Source of the DNA: JAGMXM01 sp964458325
GTDB lineage: Bacteria; Verrucomicrobiota; Verrucomicrobiia; Limisphaerales; UBA1319
Assembly: GCA_964458325.1 (NCBI GenBank)
Contig: CAYWIM010000075.1
Span: 1-24,150, forward strand
DNA length: 24,150 nucleotides
Direction: 5' to 3'
The notes beneath the pieces were generated by a model, which saw only the letters and a program-made list of their open reading frames with translations, had not been told where the DNA came from and made no database searches. A program made the position numbers and the translations under genes. Positions 15,637 through 24,150 of the stretch are shown in pieces (position 1 is the stretch's first letter; every line of letters starts with the position of its first letter).

Positions 15637-16356
15637 TCAGCCAACCTCGCGCCGCAAGGAGCCGATGTCAAGCCGCGCGGCAGCGGCCTGGTCGGCCAGG
15701 ATCAGCGCCTGCTCACGCCGAATCCGGCCGGCGGGAATTGTCAGGTCGCCCTCGGTCAGGCGTTCGAGCATGCCGGCCTTTTCGGCCCCGGTCACTACCC
15801 AGAGGATCCGGCGCGATCGATTCAGGATCGGATAGGTCAGTGTCATGCGCCGACGCTTCCAATAGACGCCGGTCACGGCGACGTCCCGGTCGGCAACGTC
15901 CAGGACAGGATCGAGGGGCGGCAGCGACGCCGTGTGGCCGTCCGTTCCCAGCCCGAGATGGGCGAGATCGAGGACCGGCGGCACGCCGGCAAGCTCGCGC
16001 AAGGTGCGGGCATAGCCTCGAGCGGCGGCTTCAGGATCGGCCTCCTCGACGGGCATGGCGTGGATGTGCCCGAGTGGGAGCGGAGCGCGTTCGAGCAGGC
16101 TCTCGATCAGGTGCGTCAGGTTGCGGTCGGCGTCGCCGGCGGGAGCGATCCGCTCATCGGTCTGGACCACATGCGTGCAGGGCCAGGGCATCTCTTCGTC
16201 CGCCAGCGCGCGCAGCATTTGCCAGGGGGTCTTGCCGCCGCTGACCGCCAGGACGAAGCGGCCGCGGGCGGCGGATGCCGCCCGCGCCTCCGCGGCAATC
16301 GCACGCGCGGCCTCGAGCGCCACGGCATTCGCATCGGCTAGGATCTGGATCTGCAT
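15637..16356 (-). CDS. pgl: 6-phosphogluconolactonase
   Basis: Hydrolyses 6-phospho-D-glucono-1,5-lactone in the oxidative pentose phosphate pathway. At 239 residues it is a normal NagB-fold Pgl (DevB type). The phosphate-binding segment LAVSGGKTPWQMLRAL lies near residue 36, TDERIAP near 71, and the diagnostic LGLGTDGHTASLPPLDP near 136. An AGAGGA-like Shine-Dalgarno (AGAGGA, 5 nt before the ATG) supports the start at 16356. It sits 43 bp downstream of the DnaJ-like gene, probably in one transcript with it. No zwf or gnd is in the window. Confidence 0.94.
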   Translation of the reverse strand: MQIQILADANAVALEAARAIAAEARAASAARGRFVLAVSGGKTPWQMLRALADEEMPWPCTHVVQTDERIAPAGDADRNLTHLIESLLERAPLPLGHIHAMPVEEADPEAAARGYARTLRELAGVPPVLDLAHLGLGTDGHTASLPPLDPVLDVADRDVAVTGVYWKRRRMTLTYPILNRSRRILWVVTGAEKAGMLERLTEGDLTIPAGRIRREQALILADQAAAARLDIGSLRREVG

Positions 16357-16399
16357 CGAATCCTCTCGCGGGATGCCTCCCGCCCAGCATCGAGATCAG

Positions 16400-17395
16400 T
16401 TATTCCGAGGATTGCCGCGGGCGGAAGCGAGAAACCCGGGCCAGCTTCTCCCAGAGCTGGCGCTCCTCGCCGCTGGTTTGCGACGGCAATCGCACAGCCA
16501 CCTGCACGTAGAGGTCGCCGCGCCTGGCATTGCGGCCCCGGGGCAGGCCGCGCCCGCGCACCCGCAACTGCTGCCCATTGTTCGTGCCGGCCGGGATGCG
16601 GACAGTCACCGGAGCCTCGAGCGTCGGCACCTCGACCGTGGCGCCCAGCACCGCCTCCCAAGGCGCCATCTCGAGCTCGTAGTGCAGGTCCGAGCCGCGT
16701 GCGCGAAAATCCGGATGCGCAGCATGGCGCACGTGCAGGAAGAGATCGCCGGGCTCGCCGCCGTCGGCGCCGTCCCCCCCCTTGCCGGGGATCCGGATGG
16801 TCTGGCCATCCTGCACGCCGACCGGGATGCGGACTTTGAAGGCCTGCGTCTGGGCACGGCCCGTGCGCGGATCGACGCGCTCCATCGAGACGCTGCGCAC
16901 CGAGCCGTGCATCGCCTCGCCCAGGGTGACGAGGATGTCGCCTTCGATGTCCCGGCCCCTTGCCGGCCCGCGCGCGCGCCCGAACGCATCGGCTCCAGAA
17001 TCCCCGCGGCCAGAGCCAAACCCGCGGCCGCCGCTCCGGCCAAACAGCCGCTCGAAAAAATCGCTGAACCCGGTGCCTTCGAAGCGGAATTCCTCCGCCC
17101 ACGGCTCACCGGCGCCGCCGCCGGCCCCGCTCCACCCATGCGGCGGCGGCCGAGAACCTCCTTCCTCGGTCCAGCTCGAGCCGAATTGGTCGTATTTCCT
17201 CCGTTTGACCGGATCGCTGAGGACCTCGTAGGCCTCGTTGATTTCCTTGAACTTCTCCTCCGCGGCCTTCTTGTCCTTGGCAACGTCGGGGTGGTGCTTC
17301 CGGGCCAGCCCGCGGAACGCCTTCTTGATCTCCTCCTCGCTGGCGGTTCGCGGCACGCCCAGCGTCGCGTAGTAATCTTTGAATTCGACTGGCAT
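16400..17395 (-). CDS. cbpA: CbpA-like type II J-domain co-chaperone (DnaJ without zinc finger)
   Basis: Stimulates DnaK ATPase and hands over substrates. The protein has 331 residues. The J domain (about 1-72) contains DYYATLGV, the invariant HPD at 35-37 and NEAYEVLSDPVKRRKYDQFG. A Gly/Phe-rich linker (about 75-165) includes FSDFFERLFG. The C-terminal substrate-binding domains (about 170-331) include VRIPVGVQDGQTIRIPGKGG and GDLFLHV. No CxxCxGxG zinc repeats are present, so it is CbpA/type II rather than DnaJ proper. A good promoter lies about 45 bp upstream. No nucleoid function can be inferred. Confidence 0.92.
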   Translation of the reverse strand: MPVEFKDYYATLGVPRTASEEEIKKAFRGLARKHHPDVAKDKKAAEEKFKEINEAYEVLSDPVKRRKYDQFGSSWTEEGGSRPPPHGWSGAGGGAGEPWAEEFRFEGTGFSDFFERLFGRSGGRGFGSGRGDSGADAFGRARGPARGRDIEGDILVTLGEAMHGSVRSVSMERVDPRTGRAQTQAFKVRIPVGVQDGQTIRIPGKGGDGADGGEPGDLFLHVRHAAHPDFRARGSDLHYELEMAPWEAVLGATVEVPTLEAPVTVRIPAGTNNGQQLRVRGRGLPRGRNARRGDLYVQVAVRLPSQTSGEERQLWEKLARVSRFRPRQSSE

Positions 17396-17439
17396 GGTTC
17401 CCGACCCGCACCGGATCCGATCCGACGCCGGCCCAGGCT

Positions 17440-17468
17440 CTTATAGGCCGGACGCCGGCTTTTGGCAA
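17440..17468 (-). promoter_or_regulatory. Promoter of the cbpA-pgl unit, with flanking direct repeats
   Basis: Minus strand: TTGCCA (17468-17463), 17-bp spacer, TATAAG (17445-17440), giving a leader of about 40 nt. The 9-mer GACGCCGGC (plus-strand reading) occurs at 17424-17432 and 17451-17459, either side of the -10 box. The second copy overlaps the small palindrome GCCGG-CGT-CCGGC in the spacer and may be an operator. Confidence 0.6.
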
Positions 17469-17508
17469 TCGGCGAAACACCGCGCCCGGATTCCGAAATC
17501 AACAGACC

Positions 17509-18579
17509 CTACGGGACAAGATCCCCCTGGTCGCGGATTCGCTCCTCCATGTATTCGGCGATGGGGCGGGCCCGGCCGATGACGTTGGCGATCGTCTGGC
17601 CCAGAAACGGCTTGAGGGTGACCCGCAACGCCGCCACGGGATCCCCGTTGCGATCATGGAGAGGAAGGGTGACTCGAATCTCGCCGCGCCCTTTGTCGGT
17701 ATGGATGATCTCGCGGCGGAGGACGTCGATCTCTTCGGCGTCGGGCGGTTGGCCGACCTCGGATGCGCGGCTGCTGGCGATGATCCGGGGCGCCTGCGAA
17801 TCCCGGGTGAGGGCGCTGATCCGCAGGGCCAGCACCCGGGGATACCGCTGCTGAGCGTCCCGAACGAGCGATGGCGCGATCGACTCCCGAGCGGTGAACG
17901 CGATGCGGGTGTTGGCGAAATGCGTGACCGAGTCGGACTTGGTCCAGAAGCCGACCTTGCCGTTGGTGAACGAGTTCTGGGGATCGGCGCCGAGGATGCG
18001 CTCGATCCCGTCCAGCAGGCAGCGGATCTTGTTGCCCCTGCACTCGACGGTCAACTCGTGCCAGACGCCCGTGGCGATGACCACGCTCGGCCCCACCGGC
18101 GGCGTGCGGATGCCGTTGACGAATTTGTAGAAGCGGACGTTCTGGCCCAGCGTGCTGGCCCGGACGACATAATAATTCGATGCGTTCTGGATCCGAAAAG
18201 CCAGCCCGGCCATCTGCTCCTTGACCCCCGCGACGGTCTTGAACCGGGTGCTCAGGGTGAAGTCCCCGAAAACCTCATCGTCGAGGACGAGCAGCGGGTA
18301 CCGCTCGTCGGTGGGATCCTGCGACAGCTGGGCCAGGACGGCCTGCTGGCGCATGACCGGCGACTTGCCCGTGATCACAGGCTCGGCGCCCGGGATCTCG
18401 TCCGTGCGGATCCGCCAGTCGCCCGCAGGACCCTCGCCGCTGACCAGGCTGACGAAGCCGGTCGGCTGCCGGCCAACGGCATATTGGGAAAAGTCGATGA
18501 TCCGCTCGCCGGCGAGGCCGCCGGCGGTTCCCAGGACCAGGCAGAGCAGGATCGGGATCCGATGCATGCGCATAATCAT
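17509..18579 (-). CDS. Secreted lectin-fold (3-keto-disaccharide-hydrolase-like) protein with cache-like C-terminal domain
   Basis: A 356-residue exported protein, function unknown. Residues 1-23 form a signal peptide. Residues about 25-240 match the concanavalin-A-like DUF1080/3-keto-disaccharide hydrolase pattern: LLVLDDEVFGDFTLSTRFK, MAGLAFRIQNASNYYVVRAS near 128-140, WHELTVECRGN, and GKVGFWTKSDSVTHF. Residues about 245-350 form a second domain ending in LPLHDRNGDPVAALRV and AEYMEERI, resembling periplasmic cache-type sensor folds, but without transmembrane helices or a signalling output. The start at 18579 overlaps the ilvB stop (ATGA); ATGs at 18573 and 18567 are alternatives. Coupling to ilvB is clear; a functional reason is not. 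Confidence 0.75.
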   Translation of the reverse strand: MIMRMHRIPILLCLVLGTAGGLAGERIIDFSQYAVGRQPTGFVSLVSGEGPAGDWRIRTDEIPGAEPVITGKSPVMRQQAVLAQLSQDPTDERYPLLVLDDEVFGDFTLSTRFKTVAGVKEQMAGLAFRIQNASNYYVVRASTLGQNVRFYKFVNGIRTPPVGPSVVIATGVWHELTVECRGNKIRCLLDGIERILGADPQNSFTNGKVGFWTKSDSVTHFANTRIAFTARESIAPSLVRDAQQRYPRVLALRISALTRDSQAPRIIASSRASEVGQPPDAEEIDVLRREIIHTDKGRGEIRVTLPLHDRNGDPVAALRVTLKPFLGQTIANVIGRARPIAEYMEERIRDQGDLVP

Positions 18580-20399
18580 TCGTAGATCATGTCGGCGACG
18601 GTGCCGCCGGCCTTGATGAACGGCAGGACGTGCTCCGTATAGGGGGTCAGCACGTCCAGGACGTAGGGCTCGCGGGCATCGAGCATGCGCTGGATGGCAG
18701 CCCGGAGATCGCGGCGATAGATGACCCGCTCGCATGGCACATGGAATCCCTGGGCGATGGTGACGAAATCGGGGTAGGCCTGGCCCTTCTTGTCCGGATC
18801 GCCCAGGTAGGTGTGGCCGCGGTTGCCCGAGTAGAACCGATCCTCCCACTGCATCACCATGCCCAGATGCTGGTTGTTCAGGATGATGGCCTTGGCGGCA
18901 ATCTTCTCGATACGCGCCGTCGCCAGCTCCTGGATGTTCATCAGAAAGGAGCCGTCCCCGTCGATATCGATGACGTGCCGGTCGGGGAACGCCGCTTTGG
19001 CGCCGATGGCGGCGGGGTATCCGAACCCCATCGAGCCCAGGCCGGCGCTGGTGAGGAACTGGCGGGGGCGGGTGAAGGGGAAATACTGCCCGGCCCACAT
19101 CTGGTGCTGGCCGACGCCGGTCGTGATGATGGCATCGCCGGCGGTCAGCTCGGCGAGCGTCTCGATCACGAGCTGGGGCATGATCACCTGGCTGGCGTCG
19201 CCGCCCATGAACTCGCGCACGTGCTGGGATTTGAGCACCTCTTCGCTGATGTGATAGCGGAGGGGCGCCCGGGCCTTCCACTCCGCCACCCGCTGGCGCC
19301 ACGCCGCGTATCGGTCCGCCAGGGGGCGGTCCCGGATCAGCTCGTTGAGGCGCTCGAGGGCGTAGCGGACATCGCTCACGATCGGCAGATGCGCCGGCTT
19401 GTTCTTGTTGATCTCGGCCGGATCGATGTCGATATGCACGATCGTCCCGTGCTCGCAAAACTTGCGGACGTTGCCCGTCACGCGGTCGTCGAAGCGCACC
19501 CCAAGGGCCAGAAGGAGATCGGCCTCAGCGACCGCCCAGTTGGCGTACGGCGTCCCATGCATGCCCAGCCATTTGAGCGACAGCGGGTGCGTTTCCGGGA
19601 ACGCCCCGCACCCCATCAGCGTCGAAGCCACGGGGATGCCAGCCGTCTCGGCGAACCGGCGGAGCTCCTCATGCGCGCCGCTGCTGATGATCCCGCCGCC
19701 CACGTAAAGCACGGGCCGGTCGGATTTCTCGAGCAGCCCCGCGATCTCGTGGAGGGCGATGTCGCTGGCGCGGCGGTCGGGATTGTAGCCGCGGAGGTGG
19801 ACTTCAGCGGGGAACACCGGCTGGGCACGGCTCTGCTGGATGTTTTTGGGGATATCGACGAGGATGGGGCCCGGCCGCCCGCTCTGCGCAAGGTAGAAGG
19901 CCTCCTTGATGATCCGCGGAATATCGTTCACATCGGTCACCAGATAGCTGTGTTTGACGATCGGCAGCGTGAGCCCGAACATGTCGGTCTCCTGGAAGGC
20001 GCCCTTGCCGATCATGGCCTGGTGGACCTGGCCGGTGATGGCGACCAGGGGCACCGAATCCATGTAGGCATCCGCAATGCCGGTGACCAGGTTGGTGGCT
20101 CCGGGACCGCTGGTGGCCATGCACACCCCAGCCCGGCCGGTGGCGCGGGCGTATCCTTCCGCCGCAAAGGCCCCTCCCTGCTCGTGGCGGGGCAGTATCG
20201 TGCGGATCTTCTTCGATCGGGTGAGGGCCTGGTGGATCTCCATGCTGGCGCCGCCGGGATAGGCGAAGATCGTGTCCACGCCTTCCCGCTCGAGGCTGGC
20301 GACAAGGATCTCGCTGCCCTGCATGGCCGATCCCACCTCGGATCGGCCGGCGGCCCCCTCGCCGCTCTGGCTTCGCGTCTTTGATTTGGTCTTGTTCAT
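18576..20399 (-). CDS. ilvB: Acetolactate synthase, large (catalytic) subunit
   Basis: ThDP- and FAD-dependent enzyme that makes 2-acetolactate or 2-aceto-2-hydroxybutyrate, the first common step to valine, leucine and isoleucine. The protein has 607 residues. The catalytic Glu is Glu73 in RHEQGGAFAAEGYARATGR. FGLTLPIVKHSYLV lies in the N-terminal domain, VRFDDRVTG in the FAD domain, and the ThDP/Mg motif DIDGDGSFLMNIQELAT begins near residue 475 and ends in NNQ. A basic extension precedes the conserved core, and Met26 is an alternative start at 20324. Directly upstream are a terminator and a Val-rich leader ORF, so attenuation is likely. No small regulatory subunit gene (ilvN) follows in this window. 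Confidence 0.97.
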   Translation of the reverse strand: MNKTKSKTRSQSGEGAAGRSEVGSAMQGSEILVASLEREGVDTIFAYPGGASMEIHQALTRSKKIRTILPRHEQGGAFAAEGYARATGRAGVCMATSGPGATNLVTGIADAYMDSVPLVAITGQVHQAMIGKGAFQETDMFGLTLPIVKHSYLVTDVNDIPRIIKEAFYLAQSGRPGPILVDIPKNIQQSRAQPVFPAEVHLRGYNPDRRASDIALHEIAGLLEKSDRPVLYVGGGIISSGAHEELRRFAETAGIPVASTLMGCGAFPETHPLSLKWLGMHGTPYANWAVAEADLLLALGVRFDDRVTGNVRKFCEHGTIVHIDIDPAEINKNKPAHLPIVSDVRYALERLNELIRDRPLADRYAAWRQRVAEWKARAPLRYHISEEVLKSQHVREFMGGDASQVIMPQLVIETLAELTAGDAIITTGVGQHQMWAGQYFPFTRPRQFLTSAGLGSMGFGYPAAIGAKAAFPDRHVIDIDGDGSFLMNIQELATARIEKIAAKAIILNNQHLGMVMQWEDRFYSGNRGHTYLGDPDKKGQAYPDFVTIAQGFHVPCERVIYRRDLRAAIQRMLDAREPYVLDVLTPYTEHVLPFIKAGGTVADMIYE

Positions 20400-20429
20400 A
20401 TCGGCTTTCGATTGGGCCGGCCGTCGGCT

Positions 20430-20463
20430 AAAAAAAAACCCACGGCCGTCGCCGGCCGTGGGT
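20430..20463 (-). terminator. Intrinsic terminator in the ilvB leader (attenuator)
   Basis: Read on the minus strand, ACCCACGGCCG (20463-20453) and CGGCCGTGGGT (20448-20438) form a perfect 11-bp stem closed by a GNRA-type loop GCGA, followed by a run of nine T (20438-20430, the first one pairing). It lies between the leader ORF and the ilvB start (20399) on the ilvB strand, so it would stop ilvB transcription unless prevented. In the plus direction the tract is A-rich before the stem, so it is not a plus-strand terminator. A competing 6-bp pairing, GTCCTG with CAGGAC (20467-20462), overlaps the first bases of the stem. Confidence 0.92.
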
Positions 20464-20480
20464 CCTGACATCTTTGCGGA

Positions 20481-20558
20481 TCAGACAGGACAAGCCCCGG
20501 CGGCATCGGTTTGCCCGACAACAGCCACCCGCAGAACCTGTCCATCGTCCCACATCAT
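20481..20558 (-). CDS. Putative 25-residue ilvB leader peptide (Val-rich)
   Basis: Starts with two consecutive ATG codons at 20558 and ends with TGA at 20481-20483, 17 nt before the terminator stem. Codons 8-15 read VLRVAVVG, that is four Val and one Leu in eight codons, with a further Val at the last sense codon. The predicted transcription start, 7 nt after the -10 box, falls on the A of the first ATG, so translation would be leaderless. The position, length and branched-chain content fit a ribosome-mediated attenuator of a branched-chain amino acid operon. The coding status is inferred; no homology was tested. Confidence 0.6.
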   Translation of the reverse strand: MMWDDGQVLRVAVVGQTDAAGACPV

Positions 20559-20564
20559 GCCGCT

Positions 20565-20593
20565 CATATAGCGCAGATCGGCGCCTCGGTCAA
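20565..20593 (-). promoter_or_regulatory. Promoter of the ilvB leader transcript
   Basis: Minus strand: TTGACC (20593-20588), exact 17-bp spacer, TATATG (20570-20565). Only 6 nt separate the -10 from the leader-peptide ATG at 20558. It lies just inside the inverted 100-bp repeat block, which starts at 20613. Confidence 0.85.
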
Positions 20594-20612
20594 GCCCCCT
20601 CACGATTGGCCA

Positions 20613-20760
20613 CCCTGCCTTTCAGCTTGCCAGGTAGGGCGCGCGCTCCGCCGCGCGCCGGGCGGTGAGCTTGCAGCTGTCAAGGCGGCGTCCACGGAGT
20701 GGCCGCCCTACCTTTCGGCTTTCGGCTTGCAAGGTAGGGCGCGCGCTCCGCCGCGCGCCG
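20613..20760. repeat. Inverted-orientation copy of the 100-bp structured repeat
   Basis: One full unit plus partial units of the repeat seen at 1-316, in the opposite orientation. Hairpins GGCGCGCG/CGCGCGCC with loop CTCCGC lie at 20638-20659 and 20738-20759, exactly 100 bp apart. Compared with the left array, the innermost stem pair is G-C instead of A-T on both arms, a compensatory change. The 20613-20637 flank is a deleted version lacking one GGCTTTC step. The block sits between the divergent ilvB and ThuA-domain genes. The stretch 20761-20843 holds nothing else recognisable. Confidence 0.93.
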
Positions 20761-20859
20761 CTGGCTCGAGCCTCAGACGCGGACGGCTCCGAAGAGCATT
20801 GCGCTGCGGCAGGACGGTCTGCTAAACATCGAACGCATCGAGCGGGAAAGGAACACGTC

Positions 20860-21678
20860 ATGAAACGAGTCTGGATCCTGTGGGTGGCGCTGTGGATGGT
20901 GGCGGCGGCGGGCGGCGCCGCGGAATCGGTGTTGCTGGTGGCGGACGAGATCCCGGCCATGGAGATCCTGGCGCGCCATCTGAAGCAGGGGGGCTACGAG
21001 GCGCGCGTGGTGACGCAAACCAACCTGCCTGTCCAGCTGGCAGATCAGGCGGCCGTCGTCGTGTATATCCATCGGCAGCTGAGCGAGCCGGTCGAGAAAG
21101 CCCTCATCGAGTACACCCGGGGCGGCGGGCGGCTCTTGGTGCTGCACCATTCGATCAGCTCCGGCAAGCGGAAGAACCGGTGGTGGTTCGAGTTTCTGGG
21201 GGTGGAGCTGCCCCCGGGCCCGGTCGACCAGGGCGGCTACCAGTGGACTGAGGGCGTCGAGATGCGGATCGTCAACCTAGCCCCGGGCCATTGCGTGACC
21301 ACCCGGGGCATCGCGTATCCGGAGCGGATCCCATGGCCGGCGGGCGATCCGGGATCGGCGGCAGCCACCATGCGGGATGCGTTTCATCTCGAGGACACAG
21401 AGGTCTATTTGAATCACCGGTTCACAGGGCCGCGCACGTTGCTGCTCGGGCTCGAGTATCGGGACGCCAAGAGCGGCAAAGTCTATCGCCAGGCCACGGC
21501 CGGATGGTGCCGGCCGGCCGGCGCGGGGTGGATCTATTATTTCATGCCCGGGCATTCCGCGGCCGAGTTCGAGGGCGGCGTCTACCCCCGCCTGCTGGTG
21601 AACGCGCTGTCATGCCCGCCGGTGGCGGGCGCCGGCCGGCCAGGAAGCGGCGCGCCGGCGGCAGACCCGAAGCCTTGA
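20860..21678 (+). CDS. Secreted ThuA-like (glutamine-amidotransferase-fold) protein
   Basis: A 272-residue exported protein with a ThuA-like fold, a family linked to sugar utilisation in some bacteria. Residues 1-21 are a signal peptide (MKRVWILWVALWMVAAAG). The domain begins VLLVADEIPAMEILARHLKQ; YTRGGGRLLVLHHSISSG near residue 87 is the ThuA hallmark and RWWFEFLGVEL follows. It ends with WIYYFMPGHSAAEFEGGVYPRLLVNAL. A short Pro/Gly/Ala tail follows. GGAAAGGAA, with AAAGGA ending about 7 nt before the ATG, is a clear Shine-Dalgarno that fixes the start at 20860; the same frame is open upstream through the repeat but should not be translated. Its substrate is unknown. Confidence 0.85.
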   Translation: MKRVWILWVALWMVAAAGGAAESVLLVADEIPAMEILARHLKQGGYEARVVTQTNLPVQLADQAAVVVYIHRQLSEPVEKALIEYTRGGGRLLVLHHSISSGKRKNRWWFEFLGVELPPGPVDQGGYQWTEGVEMRIVNLAPGHCVTTRGIAYPERIPWPAGDPGSAAATMRDAFHLEDTEVYLNHRFTGPRTLLLGLEYRDAKSGKVYRQATAGWCRPAGAGWIYYFMPGHSAAEFEGGVYPRLLVNALSCPPVAGAGRPGSGAPAADPKP

Positions 21679-21728
21679 AGCCCGCCAAATCCCACACTGC
21701 AAGGGATCGGGCTCGCCGCGTCCGGGCG

Positions 21729-21757
21729 TTGCAGATGGATGATCCTGCGCATAGGAT
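21729..21757 (+). promoter_or_regulatory. Probable glnS promoter
   Basis: TTGCAG (21729-21734), 17-bp spacer, TAGGAT (21752-21757). The predicted start site is about 8-9 nt before the ATG at 21773, giving a very short 5' leader without a clear Shine-Dalgarno. Confidence 0.55.
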
Positions 21758-21772
21758 GGCGCAGCAACAAGT

Positions 21773-23518
<1,746 letters not shown>

Positions 23519-23519
23519 A

Positions 23520-23564
23520 CCGCGTGCCCTGCCTGCACCGCCCCGGCAGGCAGGCCTCACGCGG
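23520..23564 (+). terminator. Two-part hairpin after glnS
   Basis: CCGCGTG (23520-23526) pairs with CACGCGG (23558-23564), and CTGCCTG (23529-23535) pairs with CAGGCAG (23547-23553), with a small asymmetric internal loop. It begins 2 nt after the glnS stop. There is no T-run, so termination may be factor-assisted. The remaining 23565-23618 shows nothing recognisable. Confidence 0.5.
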
Positions 23565-23618
23565 CGACGACACCGGCGGCGTGGGCGAAAAGAACCACAA
23601 GCAGTCGGTTAGACTGGG

Positions 23619-24150
23619 GTGAGACAAAAGTTGTTTCCCTCATTCCGCCTTGTGATCCTCTCCTGGAAGCCGACCCCCCGGCAGAGCGTCACCGAATGGT
23701 GCGAACAAAACCTGCTCCTGACCAGCCGCCAGACCGAGCATCCAGGCCCATACTCAACCGCCAACCGCCCCTATGTCCGCGAACCGCTCGAGTGCTGGCG
23801 CGATCCCAGCGTCACCGATGTTGTCCTCTGCTGGGGATCCCAAACCTCGAAGACGACCACCCTCATGGCCGGCCTGTGCTGGCTGATCGACAACGAGCCC
23901 TCGCCGGTTCTCTGGCTCATGCCCACCGAACTGCTGGCCCGATCCTTCAGCCGAACCCGCTGGATGCCCTTCCTGGAGGAGAGTGACGTGATGCGGCGGC
24001 ATTTCCCCGATGACCGCAAGAAGATCACATTGCTCGAACAGCACTTTGACCGTTGCACACTGACCTTTGTCGGCTCGAACTCGCCGGCCAACCTCGCCAG
24101 CCGTCCCATCCGGATCCTGGTCGCCGACGAAGTGGACAAGTTCGCCGCCG
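23619..24150 (+). CDS. Phage terminase large subunit, GpA family (N-terminal part; runs off the window)
   Basis: Reads from a GTG at 23619 to the window end (177 codons visible); a TAG lies in frame at 23610-23612. The GpA pattern is clear: WKPTPRQSVTEWC, the PYSTANRPYVREPLECWRDP segment, a VVLCWGSQTSKTT ATP-binding loop with Lys78, VGSNSPANLASRPIRI near 151, and Walker B LVADEVDKF at 168-174. The P-loop has SKTT where GKT is usual. The protein would package DNA into a phage head. GTG at 23649 is an alternative start. It begins 100 bp after glnS and marks a likely prophage or prophage remnant to the right. Confidence 0.9.
   Translation, partial: MRQKLFPSFRLVILSWKPTPRQSVTEWCEQNLLLTSRQTEHPGPYSTANRPYVREPLECWRDPSVTDVVLCWGSQTSKTTTLMAGLCWLIDNEPSPVLWLMPTELLARSFSRTRWMPFLEESDVMRRHFPDDRKKITLLEQHFDRCTLTFVGSNSPANLASRPIRILVADEVDKFAA

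Noticed and set aside
18630..20384. Long open frame on the plus strand across ilvB
   Set aside because: A GC-bias shadow of the ilvB codons; composition is Asp/Gly/Val/His-rich with no domain.
20430..20593. T-box riboswitch upstream of ilvB
   Set aside because: The leader is only about 130 nt before the end of the terminator and lacks the conserved T-box sequence and specifier-loop architecture; a leader peptide explains it better.
1..20760. Inverted repeat blocks at both ends as termini of a 20-kb composite transposon
   Set aside because: The interior is ordinary core and glycan genes, no transposase or integrase is present, and the repeats look like dispersed intergenic hairpin elements.
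20665..20859. Upstream extension of the ThuA-domain gene through the repeat
   Set aside because: The extension is translated repeat DNA; a Shine-Dalgarno and signal peptide mark the start at 20860.

Overview
This is a GC-rich bacterial chromosome segment with dense, mostly operonic coding. Several things fit an environmental Gram-negative of the PVC type (Verrucomicrobiota or Kiritimatiellota-like): a DUF3300 protein, a ThuA-fold secreted protein, a 3-keto-disaccharide-hydrolase-like lectin-fold protein, a glutaminyl-tRNA synthetase and structured intergenic repeats. That placement is inference. No rRNA or tRNA gene was seen.

Layout. Positions 1-316 hold an exact 100-bp tandem repeat. An ArsR-methyltransferase fusion gene (minus) is divergent from a long plus-strand run: serS, glgA, a lipoprotein cyclophilin, a NUDIX hydrolase, an MsbA-like ABC exporter and the sialic-acid type genes neuB, neuC and neuA. 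This run meets, tail to tail, a minus-strand surface-glycan operon (C-methyltransferase-like protein, GT-B/CDP-glycerol-transferase-like protein, GT2 glycosyltransferase). Next on the minus strand come a DUF3300 protein, 6-phosphogluconolactonase and a CbpA-like DnaJ protein. A lectin-fold/cache-like secreted protein is translationally coupled to acetolactate synthase ilvB. After a second, inverted copy of the repeat come a secreted ThuA-domain protein and glnS on the plus strand. The window ends inside a GpA-type phage terminase gene that starts 100 bp after glnS and marks the edge of a probable prophage.

How the genes fit together. NeuC, NeuB and NeuA make a CMP-activated nonulosonic acid. 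The exporter and the convergent GT/methyltransferase operon are plausible users for a surface glycan.

The most notable non-coding signals are these. (1) The ilvB leader has a consensus promoter, a 25-codon Val-rich leader ORF beginning at the predicted transcription start, and a strong intrinsic terminator before ilvB, which together look like an attenuator. (2) At least four promoters place the -10 box 6-8 nt before the ATG, which implies leaderless mRNAs. (3) The 100-bp repeat family carries a hairpin whose stem changes in a compensatory way between the two loci.
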